Positions 12,294-25,112 of a stretch of DNA of 64,000 nt are shown in pieces. The stretch covers positions 7,925,094 through 7,989,093 of the forward strand of contig CM037840.1 in assembly GCA_021234535.1 (NCBI GenBank), in the 5' to 3' direction. The translations under genes were made by a program, and so were the position numbers. Positions within the stretch are counted from its first letter, which is position 1, and each line of letters starts with the position of its first letter. Under the pieces are notes generated by a model, which saw nothing but the letters and a program-made list of their open reading frames with translations, was not told where the DNA came from and did not search any database. The DNA comes from Stichopus chloronotus. Its lineage: Eukaryota; Echinodermata; Holothuroidea; Aspidochirotida; Stichopodidae.

Positions 12294-15200
12294 ATGTCAC
12301 AAGCAGCTGTGAATGCACAAACTTCAACCTCTTCAGGAGGAGAGATGCCACAGGACAAGGATGGACCCTCCACACAGTACAATATGTCAGAAAAATTGAC
12401 CCATGAGGAGGTAATGACCTACCTGCGAGGTCAACTGTCTGATGTATTGGCTCAAGACCCTCTTCTGAGTGACCTGCCCAGTGATGTGACCCCCGAAGAA
12501 GTCAACCTGAAGATTTCACTGGAACATGGCCAGGCTATGACAGTCTTTGTCAGGAAAGCAGATGGTGAAATCTTACGTGAGTTGAATATTTGCTACAGAA
12601 TGAACAGTCATGCATGCTCTAATCCGAAGCTTTTATATTAGTATTATTTTGACTTGCTTAACATTATCAATACTGTACCCTTCCCCTTCATATTTTATCT
12701 TAAACGGCAAGTGCCTTCAACAAAGCAAAAAAACTTCCATTAACTAAAATCACTTTCTTTTTCAAGCACTGGACTTTGCATAAACACTGACTTCTCTTCC
12801 ACTCCATTGCAAGATTTAATATAGGTCCTTCATAAAGGTATACAATTTTGAAATTCAGAGAAGTATAGTGCTATTTTTTCCTCAGCTGAATACAGACAAA
12901 CTTTTGTCAGTCGAATTATGATGTCACATAATGCCAGATAACAGAAATTGAATGCATTTCTTTAATGTCTTTTCCTTTATTTCCCATAATCGCACATACA
13001 CTTGAAATTTTGTGTTTAAGCAGAAAAGCATATCATGCAGTTCAAATTATTAATACTTTGATTCATATTTATGCATAACTGTTGAAACTTTTTGCCAGTA
13101 AATTTCAAAGAAAAACGAAGCTCTTAATTACAATTGGTCAGGTTATAACATCCCAATCTCTGAATGGCAACATCCTGATTGATTTTTTTGTGCACTTTCA
13201 AATTGCAATTATCTGGAGAGATGAATGACATAGTACATACATGTCTTTGAAATGTGATGATTGGTGTTCACCACCTGACGCTGTTAGTCTCTCCTTTTGC
13301 AGTAATATTCTATTGGCAATTATTCTGAGTTTTGTTCTCCTTTGATATCCAATTGCCCAGCCGTTGTTGTGATGCAGTCTGCTACGGTGAGAGATTTGAA
13401 GAATGCAATCCGTCGATACATGACGCTACAACTTCAGCGGAAGGGATGCACGAAAAAAATTAGTTGGTAAGTGTCCGTAGGTCATCTCTGCTCACTATCT
13501 CCACCACTGCCACCACTCACACCCTTACTAACACCTCCACTACCACCATGCACATCACCAGCACCACCACAACACCAAGACTGACTCTTATCAGGTTTAT
13601 TAGCACATTCACCACCATCCATGCCGCTTCTGCCACCAACCTTCACAACCACCATTATCGCAACAACACCACCATCCATACCACCATAATGAGGGGGCTT
13701 AAAATAGACTTAAAAAGAGGCATTGCAAAAACAATCCTTTGACTGGCATTGACAGCTTGTTTTCCACAAATTACCAATCAAAGATTCTGGGGCATGTTCT
13801 GATCCTTAGATATTCTATTTGCAGAAATAGAGGGTTTCTTAGAAATTTAGAATAGGAGGAGAAGTGAATAAACTAGTGAAGTCAGACTTGCTCTTCCATC
13901 GAAGAAGGAAAATAGTGATTCCAAAGTATATCAATTAGTGACATATATCCTAATTCTAAAATCAGCACAGAATAGAAGATCACCAACAGTGAAACAGAAA
14001 GCACCAATTATCTTCCCCAATAAGATGCACTGTTCAGGGGGCATCTCAGCCAACAGAGTCGGCACAACTGCTTTTCTTGTTGGTCATTTTGAGCCTGGAG
14101 TACCTCCCTTGTCATCACCGCCATCCTCATCTCTGTCTCCTAGATTTCCAGAGTTCTCCTTTAGTCACTATTGTTGTATCAACACCTGTGATACACATCG
14201 AACCATCCATCTCCCTCTTTGATATCAGTGTCAGCAAACAATTCGAAATTGACACCCAGTTATTATTGGAACTCTTCAGAAACAAGACATTGAAGAAAAA
14301 CAATCACAACAAGAAATGCCAAAAGAAAAAAACTTTAGTGGTATTGGTATGAAACATTGGAGAGATGTTGATAAATAATGTAACATATTTTCATAACTGG
14401 TTTACCAATGCAAAGTGAAATCCAACAGAATGACCTCAAAACTTGAGCTAAATGAATCTGACACGTGATGTACATAGCATCGTGTGGGTCAGAGGGCAGG
14501 CTTTTAAGAGAATTATTGTTATTACATAATTTAACTTTTTGAAATCTTTAGCCTATGTTTGTTAGTGAGTTGGAGATTTTTAAAGCATCGTTAGTATAGA
14601 TAGGATTGGATAATTCTTCCAGATTGCTTATTTTTCATGTTAAGAGCCAGTTTATGACTTTTTGTCCCACATTTTACGTCAGTGATTTTCTGTGTTTCTG
14701 GTTCTTAAAGTTTTCGCTGAGTGAAAACATGTTGGTGCAGATTTAAAGGAGAATTACCTGCAATCATTGTAACCATTAGAGAGTTTCTTGTTAGTACAGT
14801 GGACACCAAGTATCTCATACACTTTGCACACAAATAAAATAATAACCTAAAATGAAGGAAACTACTCTCACTTCTGCAATTTTATTTGAGTAGATCTTTT
14901 CAATTTCTCTCTCAGGAAATATGTGTGGAGGACTTACTGGCTCTCTTACTCTGGAGAAAAGTTGACAAAGGACAGAAAACCCCTCAAAGAGTAAGTATTT
15001 TTGTGGGCATTAATTTCTCAAGGTACATACAATGTTCTACACACAGACGCTTACTGGTTGGCATGAATAGAAAATTGGCAGACTACTGTATGGCCAGATG
15101 AAGTGAAAATTTCACTGAAAATAATGGAAATGTGTATTATTGCATTTGCAATATTAAATTCGCCACATTTTTATGTGGTTACTTGATGCAAAAGAAGGCA

Positions 15201-15976
15201 TTCTCACCCAGTCTTAGACCATTACAAGTATTGCGAGCAACACTTTCTGAAAAGCACCCGTATTCCTAGATACCTATCCCAGGATAGCATTCACACTACT
15301 CTGACAAAGTACCATAACTGCCACTCAGAATCTTTTGCTAGAACCCTGGGTACATGTATTCAGACCAATTTGACTTGGAAACTTTCAAAGGTGAAGCAGA
15401 ACAAGTCCTTTAAATGCTTTGTTAACTGTGGGTGTAGCAAGTTTCATTTGTGTGTGAAAAGTGAGTGAGGTGGCTTTCTTGTTGATGTATGGAGTCAGCG
15501 CTCTGCATGTATTGTACTGTACCACCCCTGTACCGCCCTTTTCCCCAAACCCCTCCCTTCTTCACCTGCACTATCATTATCAATTGTTCTTGAGAGCAAC
15601 AGAAAGTGATTCATCCGTGATACCTACTTTTCTCATTTCCCAGAAAAAGCTTCTAAATTCCTCTAAATCGTTTGCCCATCATTGCAAATGGCACTGCATG
15701 TAGCTGCATAGCATAATAAAGCCATTGCTTTGCCACTGCAGAATGAAATTTCAACATTCATTACTGATAATTACAACAACTTAAGTTCTAACACTGATGC
15801 GATATTTAGGGTGTATGTACAAAACAAGGAAAAATGATTTCTCACTTCAACTCTAAACCCTGAAACAGTGAATGTGACAAATCCTTTTCGCCATTTACAT
15901 CCAAAGCTACGGCATTCAAAATCGTGTGGAGGTCAACTACATGAAGAGGCTACACCACAAAGGAGAAGGCTCTTGA
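12294..15976 (+). CDS. SNRNP25: U11/U12 small nuclear ribonucleoprotein 25 kDa protein
   Basis: Coding exons are 12294-12576, 13361-13466, 14916-14990 and 15907-15976. They sum to 534 nt (177 residues plus stop) with consistent phases (1,0-completing W, 2) and GT-AG introns. The protein is part of the U11/U12 di-snRNP of the minor spliceosome, which recognises U12-type introns in the nucleus; the family has a ubiquitin-like fold. Diagnostic stretches are QDPLLSDLPSDVTPEEVN, GQAMTVFVRKADGEIL, PVVVMQSATVRDLKNAIRRY, KISWKYVWRTYWLSYSGEKL and DYGIQNRVEVNYMKRL. These follow human SNRNP25 nearly residue for residue as I recall it. The N-terminus is about 45 residues longer than the human protein and is Ser/Thr/Gln-rich; an internal Met (MSEKLTHEEV) could be an alternative start. 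The 3' splice site at 12258 implies an upstream non-coding exon. Confidence 0.95.
13499..13690. repeat. Imperfect (ACC/CCA)n low-complexity tract
   Basis: This is a degenerate CCA/CAT/CAC-rich run inside SNRNP25 intron 2, 30 bp after exon 2. It produces Thr/His-rich and Gly/Val-rich spurious frames on the two strands. Confidence 0.85.
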
Positions 15977-16135
15977 TGAGCATGTAGGAGTCAATTCTGG
16001 ACAAAAAAACCTACAAATTGAGGTAAACAGACGATGGAGAATCGATGCAAAGAGAAACGCTCGATAGCAAGTTCTTCAACCCGAGAGAGGTACTGATTGA
16101 AGATTCGATCAATGCCAGTGGATAATGATTCTTGA

Positions 16136-16141
16136 AATAAA
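16136..16141 (+). terminator. Probable SNRNP25 polyadenylation signal AATAAA
   Basis: The first canonical AATAAA after the SNRNP25 stop codon lies 160 nt downstream. It is followed by a GT/T-rich stretch (CAGTTTGGTTTTTGCTTACC) that can serve as the downstream element. Confidence 0.65.
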
Positions 16142-16500
16142 CATTTTCAGTTTGGTTTTTGCTTACCTTCCTTGTTACTGGTATCTATCAATGGAAATTA
16201 TCCAGAATCGGTATATTGATTTTTTTTTAGAACATATGTGTTTGTGGCAAAGAGAATAATTAGCAGTCTAGCCATGAAGGGAGACAGACGTATCCTTTGC
16301 ATTTTATTTCATAACAAATTCTCCACTCATCCGCTCTTCAGTTGTGGTGAATTCCTGATCAGTGTGTGTGGTGGGGGGTGAATGTGTTTGTGCATATCCC
16401 TGTTTGTTTGTTGGAGTAGAAAGTGAGAAGAAAATTGTATGTGGAAAAAAAAAGACAATTGACTCTTGGATAAGCTGACACCTTTAGTAGTATGATCAGT

Positions 16501-16663
16501 TTAACCCTTTCACAGCCAGTGTCTATTACTTGGACACGACCCTTTTCAGCCATCTACATAAAGTGGAACATTGAACTTTTATGTAATAGCACATACGTAA
16601 GTGGCTGTAAACGGAAACTTTTCAGGATACATTGTATTACGTAAGTGGCTGTGAAAGGGTTAA
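16501..16663. mobile_element. 163-bp MITE with TTAA target site (piggyBac-like)
   Basis: The ends are TTAACCCTTTCACAGCCA and its exact reverse complement TGGCTGTGAAAGGGTTAA, so the 14-bp TIR beginning CCC is flanked by TTAA on both sides. TTAA duplication with CCC-starting TIRs is the hallmark of the piggyBac superfamily. The interior has a second copy of the TACGTAAGTGGCTGT subterminal motif. There is no coding capacity. Confidence 0.85.
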
Positions 16664-18639
16664 GGAGCAGTCTCTTACTTTGTTCAGTGGAGAAATATTT
16701 AACTATAGTTTAACCCTGCAGAGATATGAACATGCGAACTACCTAGGTCTGTTTCTGTGTGTTTGAATTTACAATATGGGAGTGCATGTTCTTGATATAG
16801 TGCTACTTGTTCCATACTCCGCTGTCCAGACTAATATAAACTTCCAGTGAAATAGGCTCATTTAGCCAAAGTTTCTTTGGAAAATGGTGAAGTGTTGGGT
16901 GATATCTGTCTTACAGATACAGCAGTAGTATATTGCATTCATTGTATGACATTCAAACCATGAAGCCTGTTCAGGCATGTAAAAGAGTGTCTTGTCTGAC
17001 ATATTTTATCATGTTTCTAAACTTATTTCGTGTGATTGTTCTCTGTTATATGTGAATGCCTGTTGGGAAAACTATGGCTAATGTTACGTTGGGGCGCTCT
17101 GGTAGAAGCTCAGGGCTTCCGATGTCATGTAAGTAGTTAAGTACAATTGACAAAGAGAGATACTCCAGACAGAGATATAGATTTAGAGTATAAACTTCAT
17201 TTATTCATCACTAAGAACTTATCCATAGTCAGCACTAAATAACGTGTGCTTGAGATATGGTGATTTCTATGTACATCTTTATTGACTTCTCTGTCTTATG
17301 TCTTCTGCCTTCTGTGTTCTGTGTTTTCTATCTTAAAAGAACTGTAATGTAAACATTTTAACTTCCTGTCAGTAATAACAACCTTTATGTGACTCGATGT
17401 CTAGAAGGAAAACTAAAGCGTAGACAAAAGGCTTTCTCAGAATATTTACTCTTCTACACTGAAACATACAAAGACTGTGAGTAACAAGATTTGTACACAC
17501 ATATCTGTATACACATGAGATGCATGTGTTTTATACTGTCCTTGAGTGAACTGGTGGAATTCCTTGAAGGCATACAGAGGGGGAGGAAGGACTGAGAAAT
17601 TGGTGATGAGTATTATCTTGGAAATGGGAGGTAGACAAAAACAGGAAGTTATTAATAAACTTTAAAAGAAAATGCATGAGTTATATGATTAAAGTAGTGA
17701 AGTAACATAATGACTGTACACTACATTATACTAAATTGAAGTATTCAGTTCTAGCCTCATGGTTTAGTGAGGAGTTGGTGAACTTGAAGCGCAGTTAAAA
17801 TGCCAATACCTTTGATTGATTCCCATGGTACCAGTTACCTAACCTAACCTTTTATGTCTCGTGGTAGATCTCGCACTTCAGAAATTATCATTAAGTACAA
17901 GAACATGGAGAGTGTAATATCTGTGTAGATCCTTGTATTCACTCAAGTTTGATACCTACTGCTAGTAAACAACTCTATCTTAGTAAAAACTGTGGTCAGC
18001 AAGTACAAAGCAAATGGTTTCTGATAACCAATGATCAATGATTTTATTTCATGATTGTTAGTTTTGTTTACATAGGTTGTTGGATTGCTACACTCTGCTT
18101 CTGGCTATTTTCTAACATGTTGGACGATAATGACTTGAAACAAATGTTTGGAATCTGGCCATTTTGTGCAGGATTCTCTAGTTTGCATTTTATCTCCATT
18201 TCATACTTCAGTGAAGTCTCTTTGGGAGAAGCTGTGAGCGGCACAAGAAATTTGTTACATCCTTCTGAAACAGAGAAAACCATAAGAAATAGGCCATTGG
18301 TGGGAGAGGTTCAAGTAGCTGTGCTGAAACATGCCACCGAAAAAAATATGGCATTCAGACAAAATATGTCACACAAAAAGAGAAATTGTGACAAGACACA
18401 CAAAAACAAAACAACACTATGAGTGAAATATAGAGGATGGGAAAAACATGAGAATAACATAAACACATGAATGTTAATGCAAAAATGGAAAGCAACAAAA
18501 TAAGAGCTCTCATCACTTTACTGCTACAGCTAACTTGAAAACAACAACACAAGTTAAGGAAGATGAAAGATAAGAAAATATATGAACCAAGCTCACAAAA
18601 GATATAAATAAGCTTGAATAATATGTTTGCCTATATTTA
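16664..18639. other. Intergenic stretch without recognised features
   Basis: I see no conserved exon. A 123-codon frame at 18051-18422 begins with a hydrophobic stretch but then becomes lysine-rich without family resemblance. I leave it unannotated. Confidence 0.4.
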
Positions 18640-20110
18640 AAACATTAAAGAGGTCATGTCATGTAGAGAAGTCGAACAAGTTTTTCTCAATAATTGAACA
18701 AGTAGATATCCAAATTTGCCTTTAGTGTACTTGTTACATCATCCAATGTTATTCAATCAAAGTTTTAAGTTTTGTAGTTGGAAGCTCCCCTTTGAAAAAT
18801 CTTTGTTTCTGTATGACATCATATGATGTCATAATAGGAGCAGATTCATGCATGAGCTGCTATCTCTCCACAATAATTGAAAATGCTTGTACTTACAGGT
18901 ACTGTCATGGATGTGTTTGAAACTTGCACACAATACTTCTTAGGTAGTGGGCCTTTTGATGTATTCAGGAAATTTTGGTCCAAGGTCCTATGTGGACCCT
19001 ATGGCCCACTTGAGGAAATTGCCCAAAATGGTCATCCTCCTACAAATTTCCTCCTACAGAATCTTCTCCCCATTTTATGAAATTCTGCAAAACGATTGTT
19101 CTCCTATAGATTCTCTTGTACAATGTTGATGATTTGACATAATGATACTCTGCTAGTGATACCTTTAGGGTGTTCAGAAATACTGCTTCCAAGACCTGAG
19201 ATGGACATGAGAGCCCATCTTCAGCCTTAGACCCAAAATTTATTTACATGCTGAAAGTGCCACTAACAGAATATAATAATGACAAACGATCGATATACTG
19301 TAAACAAGTATGACATTCTGTAGGTGGAGATGCATTTTGCAAAATTTTGTAGAATGGGCAAATGGTTACACATTGGACAATGGACCAAAGCTTTATATTT
19401 AATGACATAAACACATCACTAACAAAGAATCATTATGACAAATTGTTAAGATTGTACATAACCATCTGAAGGATGCTGTCAAATCTGTTTAACATTAAAG
19501 GAGAGAGGTATTTTGCAGTATTTTACAAGGTATTCCCTAGGGCTAATCTTGAGATTTGACCACACCTACATGTGCCACCTGAGGGTCAATATGACAAAGC
19601 ATCAGCATTGTAAAAGAGAATCTGTCGGAACAGAAGCATCCTGCATAATTTCATAAAATGGGCCATAGGGTCCATACGAGACATTGGACCAAAAACTCAT
19701 GAACAAAATTGAGGTACCACTATCGACGTATCTTGATCACAAACCATGTTGATTGTACATATGTCAATTTGTAAGAGGAAATGCATTTTGCAGAATTGCA
19801 AAACTTCCGAAGTTTCAATCCAACGGGCCTACACCCCAAGAAAGACTCTGTGAAAGTTTAAAGCAAATGATCCAAAGCATGTGCACGTAGAAGCATTTTG
19901 AATTATTATGGATCGATAGCTCGTGCATGAACGGGTTCCTAATATGACGTCATAAGCTGTCTTGTAGCGATAAAAAGAGTTTTTCAAGAAGAAGCTTCCA
20001 ACTCTGAAACTTAAAACTTTGCATAACATTGAAAGACGTCTCAAAGACACCAAAGGCAGTTTTGTATATCAATTTGTCCAAATGTTTAGAGAAACTAGTT
20101 ATTATTATTG
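18640..20110. mobile_element. 1.5-kb foldback-like element with arms of about 400 bp
   Basis: The segment at about 18680-19080 reappears, diverged, in reverse complement at about 19650-20100. Shared landmarks are AAAGTTTTAAGTTT..AGTTGGAAGCT, ATGATGTCATA/ATGACGTCATA followed by TAGGA, TTCATGCAYGAGCT, AATAATTGAAAATGCTT and TTTTGGTCCAA..TGGACCCTATGGCCCA. The inner part carries the same GGTCCAA/TGGACC/ATTTTATGAAAT module that builds the repeats at 32.5-33.4 kb and 50.4-53.5 kb. No transposase frame is seen. Confidence 0.65.
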
Positions 20111-21879
20111 TAGTGCGCCGCACTACAATCTTGTCATTACTGGTCGACCAGCAATTTCTTTTGTTGAGCCTTGTATGGCTCATAACGCCTCACCTGCGCG
20201 TGATGTAACTTAGTTCATACAAATATGCTGTGCGACCTTTTAGTAATAGCAGTAAGTGCGAGCTATGGCCGTCTTCAAACCAAAATCTAGTAAGGAAAAG
20301 CAAATACCACGACTACAAGAACGATTTAAGGAGTTACAGTGATTAGAGAGCCCTGCGGATAAATTTCCAGAAAACGTGATGAAATGTGGTTCGGCCTTTT
20401 CCCAATGAGGTGATAAACGTGGAGTGTCAATGTTGTTTTCAAATTGGTGTGCAATACTGCGCCATTGTTTTTAAATACGATGTCACAGAATCGTGGGCTG
20501 CTTCACTTCTTCCAAGTGGTTACGACATGACGTCTTTCGACAGAATCATGTACTGCTCTCATGTTCTATTTCAGTGGTGGAGCAGAAAGACAGATTTGAC
20601 ATATATACAGCTAGTACTAGAGTGCTCCTTAAAACTCAGAGCAGTACAGGCTTGTAAGACATACGGTATATAGCAACGATAAGCGTCGGCAACTTTACAA
20701 CATTATGAGAGAGATCCAATGGAATTTTTGTTTCGTGCAGCGTGATATAAAAAAAAAGAATGGATTGGGAAAGGGGTCGACAGGAAACGGCACTGCTTTC
20801 CCCCCAAAATGCTAACTCCTATGAGGAGTGGATCCACAGAGACTGGCTTTAATTACTCCCAACAACAAGGACTTTGCCTACCACACACTACAATTCTGCG
20901 TATTTGTAGGCAAATGCAGTTCTAGTTTTCATTGAGTTTTAGATCATGTACCTTGCCCTCTTTGCTTCGCAAATGCCAATTTACGTTTTCTCTTCCGTTT
21001 TCTAAATTTGAATTGATTTACATTTTGTATACTTGACATTGTCCATTTTGCAAGGCTGAATTACAGAGTCTTGGTTCACATTTAAATGACGTGATATTTG
21101 TTTGAAAATGATGGAAAAGTACTGATATTACTATTTGGACACTTTCAAGTCTTCACGTTATTTTTGCTTCTTATTTTTTTTGTTTTGTTGTTGAACATGA
21201 TGTTTTTAATTTTTCATTTCCCATAAGACGAGAAACTATTGTCTTTAGAGATGAACTGTTGTAGCTAGGATTATCTAACAGGAGGGAGGGGGTCGGGATG
21301 GGGTATAAACGTGGGGTTGGGGTAGGGTATAAACATATGACTGATCGACTAGTCGAAGAAGCTTACAGACCGAAGGGGACCGAGAGTCCTCGGACGTGAT
21401 GCCTTTCAAGAACAAATTTCACTGGAGAGGATTTTACAAGGTGGGCAAAAATAACTTGATAAATACAACAGCTTTCACAGTACCTAATTTCCATTGGTTT
21501 GCTTGTAGCGCATGAGGAAATTTTTTGCCAAAATACTTGCCAGGTTGCAGAAATACGCATTTATTTACGATGAATTATCTGAGCGGAGAGCCTGTATCGG
21601 TTGGCGAGTATCGTACGAAAACTTTTTTTTTTGTGAAAGGACTTGCTAGATAGCGGGAAATGTCACTTTTTGCATATCCATTACCAATAGAACCAAGTTA
21701 TTCATAAGGACTTTAAGGAGGGAGGGGTATATGGCTATTCAGGCCCGTATGTCAGGATTTTGTCAAAGGGGATTCGATTTGGAAGCAAAAGGGGGGGGGG
21801 GGGGATTTCCTGAGTGCTGGCAGTACTGTCTAAGCGGGACGCCACGATCGTTTGGTGCGATGCGTGCAACAAAATGTTT
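20111..21879. other. Intergenic stretch, poly(G) run near the end
   Basis: No gene can be supported. A 14-base G run (21791-21804) is the first of a series that continues to 39.6 kb. A 95-codon frame (20386-20673) and an overlapping broken frame from 20265 show no recognisable domain. Confidence 0.4.
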
Positions 21880-22560
21880 GGTGTTTTTGATTCCTTGCCG
21901 AAGGCAGACAAGGAATCTATGCGATGGTGATTTTGGTTCGGTGTGCACGCGCTCGCGCGCGCGTGTGTGTAAGAACAATCTCGTTAGCACTCTAGTTTTT
22001 GAAGGGAAGGTACAAGATAGGTGAAAGTTGGTGTGTGGGTAGAGCATATAAAGGTCTCGATTGGGATTGTTTTTTGTGTGGGTCAAAGGCCATACGAGGT
22101 CACCAGCAGCAAGTATACAGACAAAGTAAGTTTACAGTATCTCATGCAGGGATTACATGTTGCATGAACTCCAAACTTGGAGGGTATGTACTCCACTTTA
22201 ATTAAATAACATTGTGATGATTTTATGAGGGTCAAAGGTCATATGGGGTCATCAGAGGCCACAATGTGAAAAGCTTGTGTGTGTTCGTGAATGCTCTAAC
22301 TTTTGAAGGAAAGGTGCAAGACAGATCACAGTTGGAGGACTTATAAAAGTCTCGGCTGGGATTGTTTCTCGTGCAGGTCAAAGGTCATCTGAGGTCACCA
22401 GTAGGCAGAATGTAAACAACCAATCTCTGCAGTATCTCAGGAACCACATTTTGCATAGACTCCAAACTTGGAGGGTGTGTACTTCCTTCTAAGTAAATAA
22501 GATTGTGGAGGGGTTTTTTTAGGTCAAAGGTCATACGAGGACATCAGAGGTTGTACAGTG
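21880..22560 (+). repeat. Hairpin-start repeat with tandem DR1 units, copy A
   Basis: The segment starts with TTTTTGATTCCTTGCCGAAG, a small hairpin whose partner is GACAAGGAATC, then an alternating CG/GT run. Tandem units of about 145 bp follow, each ending in GGTCAAAGGTCAT..GAGG/GGGGTCA at about 22081, 22229, 22375 and 22521. Between them TCTCAGGAACCAC..CCAAACTTGGAGGGTGTGTACT recurs. Two units carry the exact 13-mer AGGTCAAAGGTCA. The same architecture recurs at 40.68 kb. Confidence 0.75.
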
Positions 22561-23295
22561 ATAAGGTTTTGATCACACTACTTTCAAAAGGGAAGTAACC
22601 CTGCACTTTAGGGGTGGGGTTAAGGTTCAGTGCATAACCTCTTTGGATTTGGTTTTGGTGTTAATTGAAGGTTATTTAGGGCCCTAGGAGGTGCAAAATG
22701 TTTGCTCTCAGCAGGTACTTTTACTCTCCTCTACTACAGTATTAGTGGATTTCCAACATTTGGTGTAACCATCTTTCAAAGACCAGCAATACTTGATATG
22801 TTTTATTAACTCCAGTTAGTATTTTTGGTCTAGTAAATTTGAAAATCGTTTAATGCAATGCACAACAGAAAGCAGTACATACCTTTGTCATCATCTTGCT
22901 AAAAATGTGTTACTATTTACTGCGCTATTTTGATAGTCACAAGTACAAAATTCCCAAAAGACAAATACTTGGTTTTGAGTCGTGTTTTAAGATACTATAC
23001 CTCCCATACAGAGAGAATCTTCCTAGCTGATAAGTGACCATTGACCTCTAAGGTCACTGAGACAGGTTTTATCAACCATAGAGAGATCTCTTTTTTCAAC
23101 AACAGACACTGTGGAATATCTCAGCTTATTTAATAAAGATAGGTGATTTGTGAATTTTCAGCAAAGGGAAGAGTCGTGGCATCCTGTAACTCGATGGTTG
23201 CAGAGTGTACCACACCAAAGTGTACCCCTTTCCTAGTACGCGCTGCCATTGCGTGGATTGCACTATATACATAGAGCCATAGGACCAGTCTATCG

Positions 23296-23383
23296 TACAA
23301 AAATAAATAAATAAATGAATGAATGAATGAATGAATGAATGAGTGAATGAATGAATGAATGAGTGAGTGAGTGAGTGAATGAA
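23296..23383. repeat. (AATA/AATG/AGTG)n tetranucleotide microsatellite
   Basis: An uninterrupted 4-bp ladder changes from AAAT to AATG to AGTG. The minus-strand frame across it gives an artefactual Ile-His-Ser-Phe repeat. Confidence 0.95.
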
Positions 23384-24182
23384 AAATAATGCAGATACCG
23401 TCCACTGCCATTCTACGAGGAAGTATTCACAGACCGGCCTGGCTGAGCTTCCAAGCCTGCTACCAGGAATAATTGCTTTCAGCAGTCATAAAGCATTAGG
23501 GTACTGCATTTTATTTTATTTCAACTTTTTCGTGATTTTTGCTCGATTTTTAAAATTTTATTTTAGGGCATGAAGAGGGAAGGGGTTGGTAGACCCTTTG
23601 CGCCCCCACCCTATCTACGCCAGTGCTGATGGTGTGCCATATTAGTCTTGTTTCTTTTTGTGACCGAGTGTACGTTTTTCTGAATACACTTTTTATGTGT
23701 TGCGCACTATAACAATTTACACACCCAAGAAAATAAAATTTAATCTTACAAAAGTGGTGAGTTTTCGAAATTTTATTTCAAGGTGAAGTATTTATCATGC
23801 AAGTTAAGGTAGCATTCACCAGAGTATGGATGATGGATAATCGACGCAAAATGTGACAAACAATAATATGTGAAACATTTGGATTCAAGAAATGGAGGAA
23901 GAGCTTGCAATAATGTGGATAGGGAGGCCATGCGTGCGCAGTCTGACTCTGAAAGGTCACTCGAATAGTATCGTCATTCAACAAGCCAAGACAGGTTTAT
24001 GAAGGGTACTGCATGGGGATTAGTTAGAGAGAAAAGAAAATATTTCGCATTGATTGTGTTAACTATGTATTTACTTGCGTTCATTGCACACTCAAACCCC
24101 TTAGCAACATTATGGTATAATTTTGTTTTTGGGGAGATTTGGCTCCCATAAATCTGGGGGGAGTTGGGAACAATACATCAGG

Positions 24183-24203
24183 TGACGTCACTTTGATGAC
24201 GTC
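24183..24203. promoter_or_regulatory. Two full CRE palindromes 13 bp apart
   Basis: TGACGTCA occurs at 24183-24190 and again at 24196-24203. TGACGTCA is the cAMP-response element bound by CREB/ATF bZIP dimers. No gene start is evident next to it, so function is unproven. Confidence 0.4.
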
Positions 24204-25112
24204 ATTTTGCCATCTGTCTTTGCTAACTATTTTGTTAACTGGTAACTGTAATCAAATCTTTAAATTTATGACTTGGATTCTTTTCAAGTCTATATTGTGA
24301 TGCAGTGGGACACGAAATATAAGTAAATGGTAGTAATTCATTTAATGACGATTTCCCCAAATCTCATAAGAATCAGATTCCTACAGGGTAAACCTGAAGA
24401 GTACTGGAGTGTATGTATTACTGTCCTTGTGAACCACTACCCCCCCCGTCCCTCCGTGGGGGGCACAGGTTGTGTATTTATCATGCTTGTCCGAGTGAGT
24501 CAGTTTCAACTTTCAATGTAAGAGACTAAATATAATAATTGGACTATTGGAGGGGAAAGGGTCATATATCGTTCTGGGTTTTTAATAAACACACATGGCC
24601 AACTTCCGATTCCTCAAACTTTCCAATTCAAAATAAAAAAATATCAGTTCTGCTGGAACGAAACAAACACACACTGACATAGGCTATATGGGAGTACAGT
24701 GAGTATTTTGTTCTCGGAGGGAAGGGGGGGGGGGCACAATATATCCATGATCGTCCAAACAGTAAACGCCGCAAAGGTTCTTCAGGTGCCGTTACACTAC
24801 TTCGATGAGGACTTCGTGACATGGGAAACACATTGAGGTGTATAGACCGAATTAAGAACAACTTGAGAAACGTTGGACAAAGCCACAATTTCCATCATAT
24901 CCATCAAATATTGACCAATTTACAAATAAACTATCGTAAATAACCACAAGTCAAGTAGGCTACTTACTTTGTGACGGCTTCCAGAGAGGGACTCTAGATA
25001 TGCCTTACATTATCCTTTGTTTACCTTATCTTCGTTTCAAGGATAACTGAGAAGTTGTCCCTTTCCTTTTTGTGATTGATGCGTGTCAACATTATTATTG
25101 TAGAGCATCGAT

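Larger units (their letters stand above)
22561..25112. other. Intergenic stretch with small repeats
   Basis: No exons were found. It contains the AATG microsatellite (23296-23383), a TE-like end ending CTACGCCAGTG near 23625, a pair of TGACGTCA sites (24183-24203) and an 11-base G run (24724-24734). Confidence 0.4.

Noticed and set aside
13945..13953. ATATCCTAA in SNRNP25 intron 2, resembling a U12-type 5' splice site and suggestive of minor-spliceosome autoregulation
   Set aside because: It matches the U12 consensus only partly, is not tandem, and all SNRNP25 introns use ordinary GT-AG sites.
20265..20673. Broken plus-strand frame starting MAVFKPKSSKEKQIPRLQ and an overlapping 95-codon frame
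   Set aside because: The first has two in-frame stops, the second no recognisable motif. It may be a transposon relic but cannot be supported.
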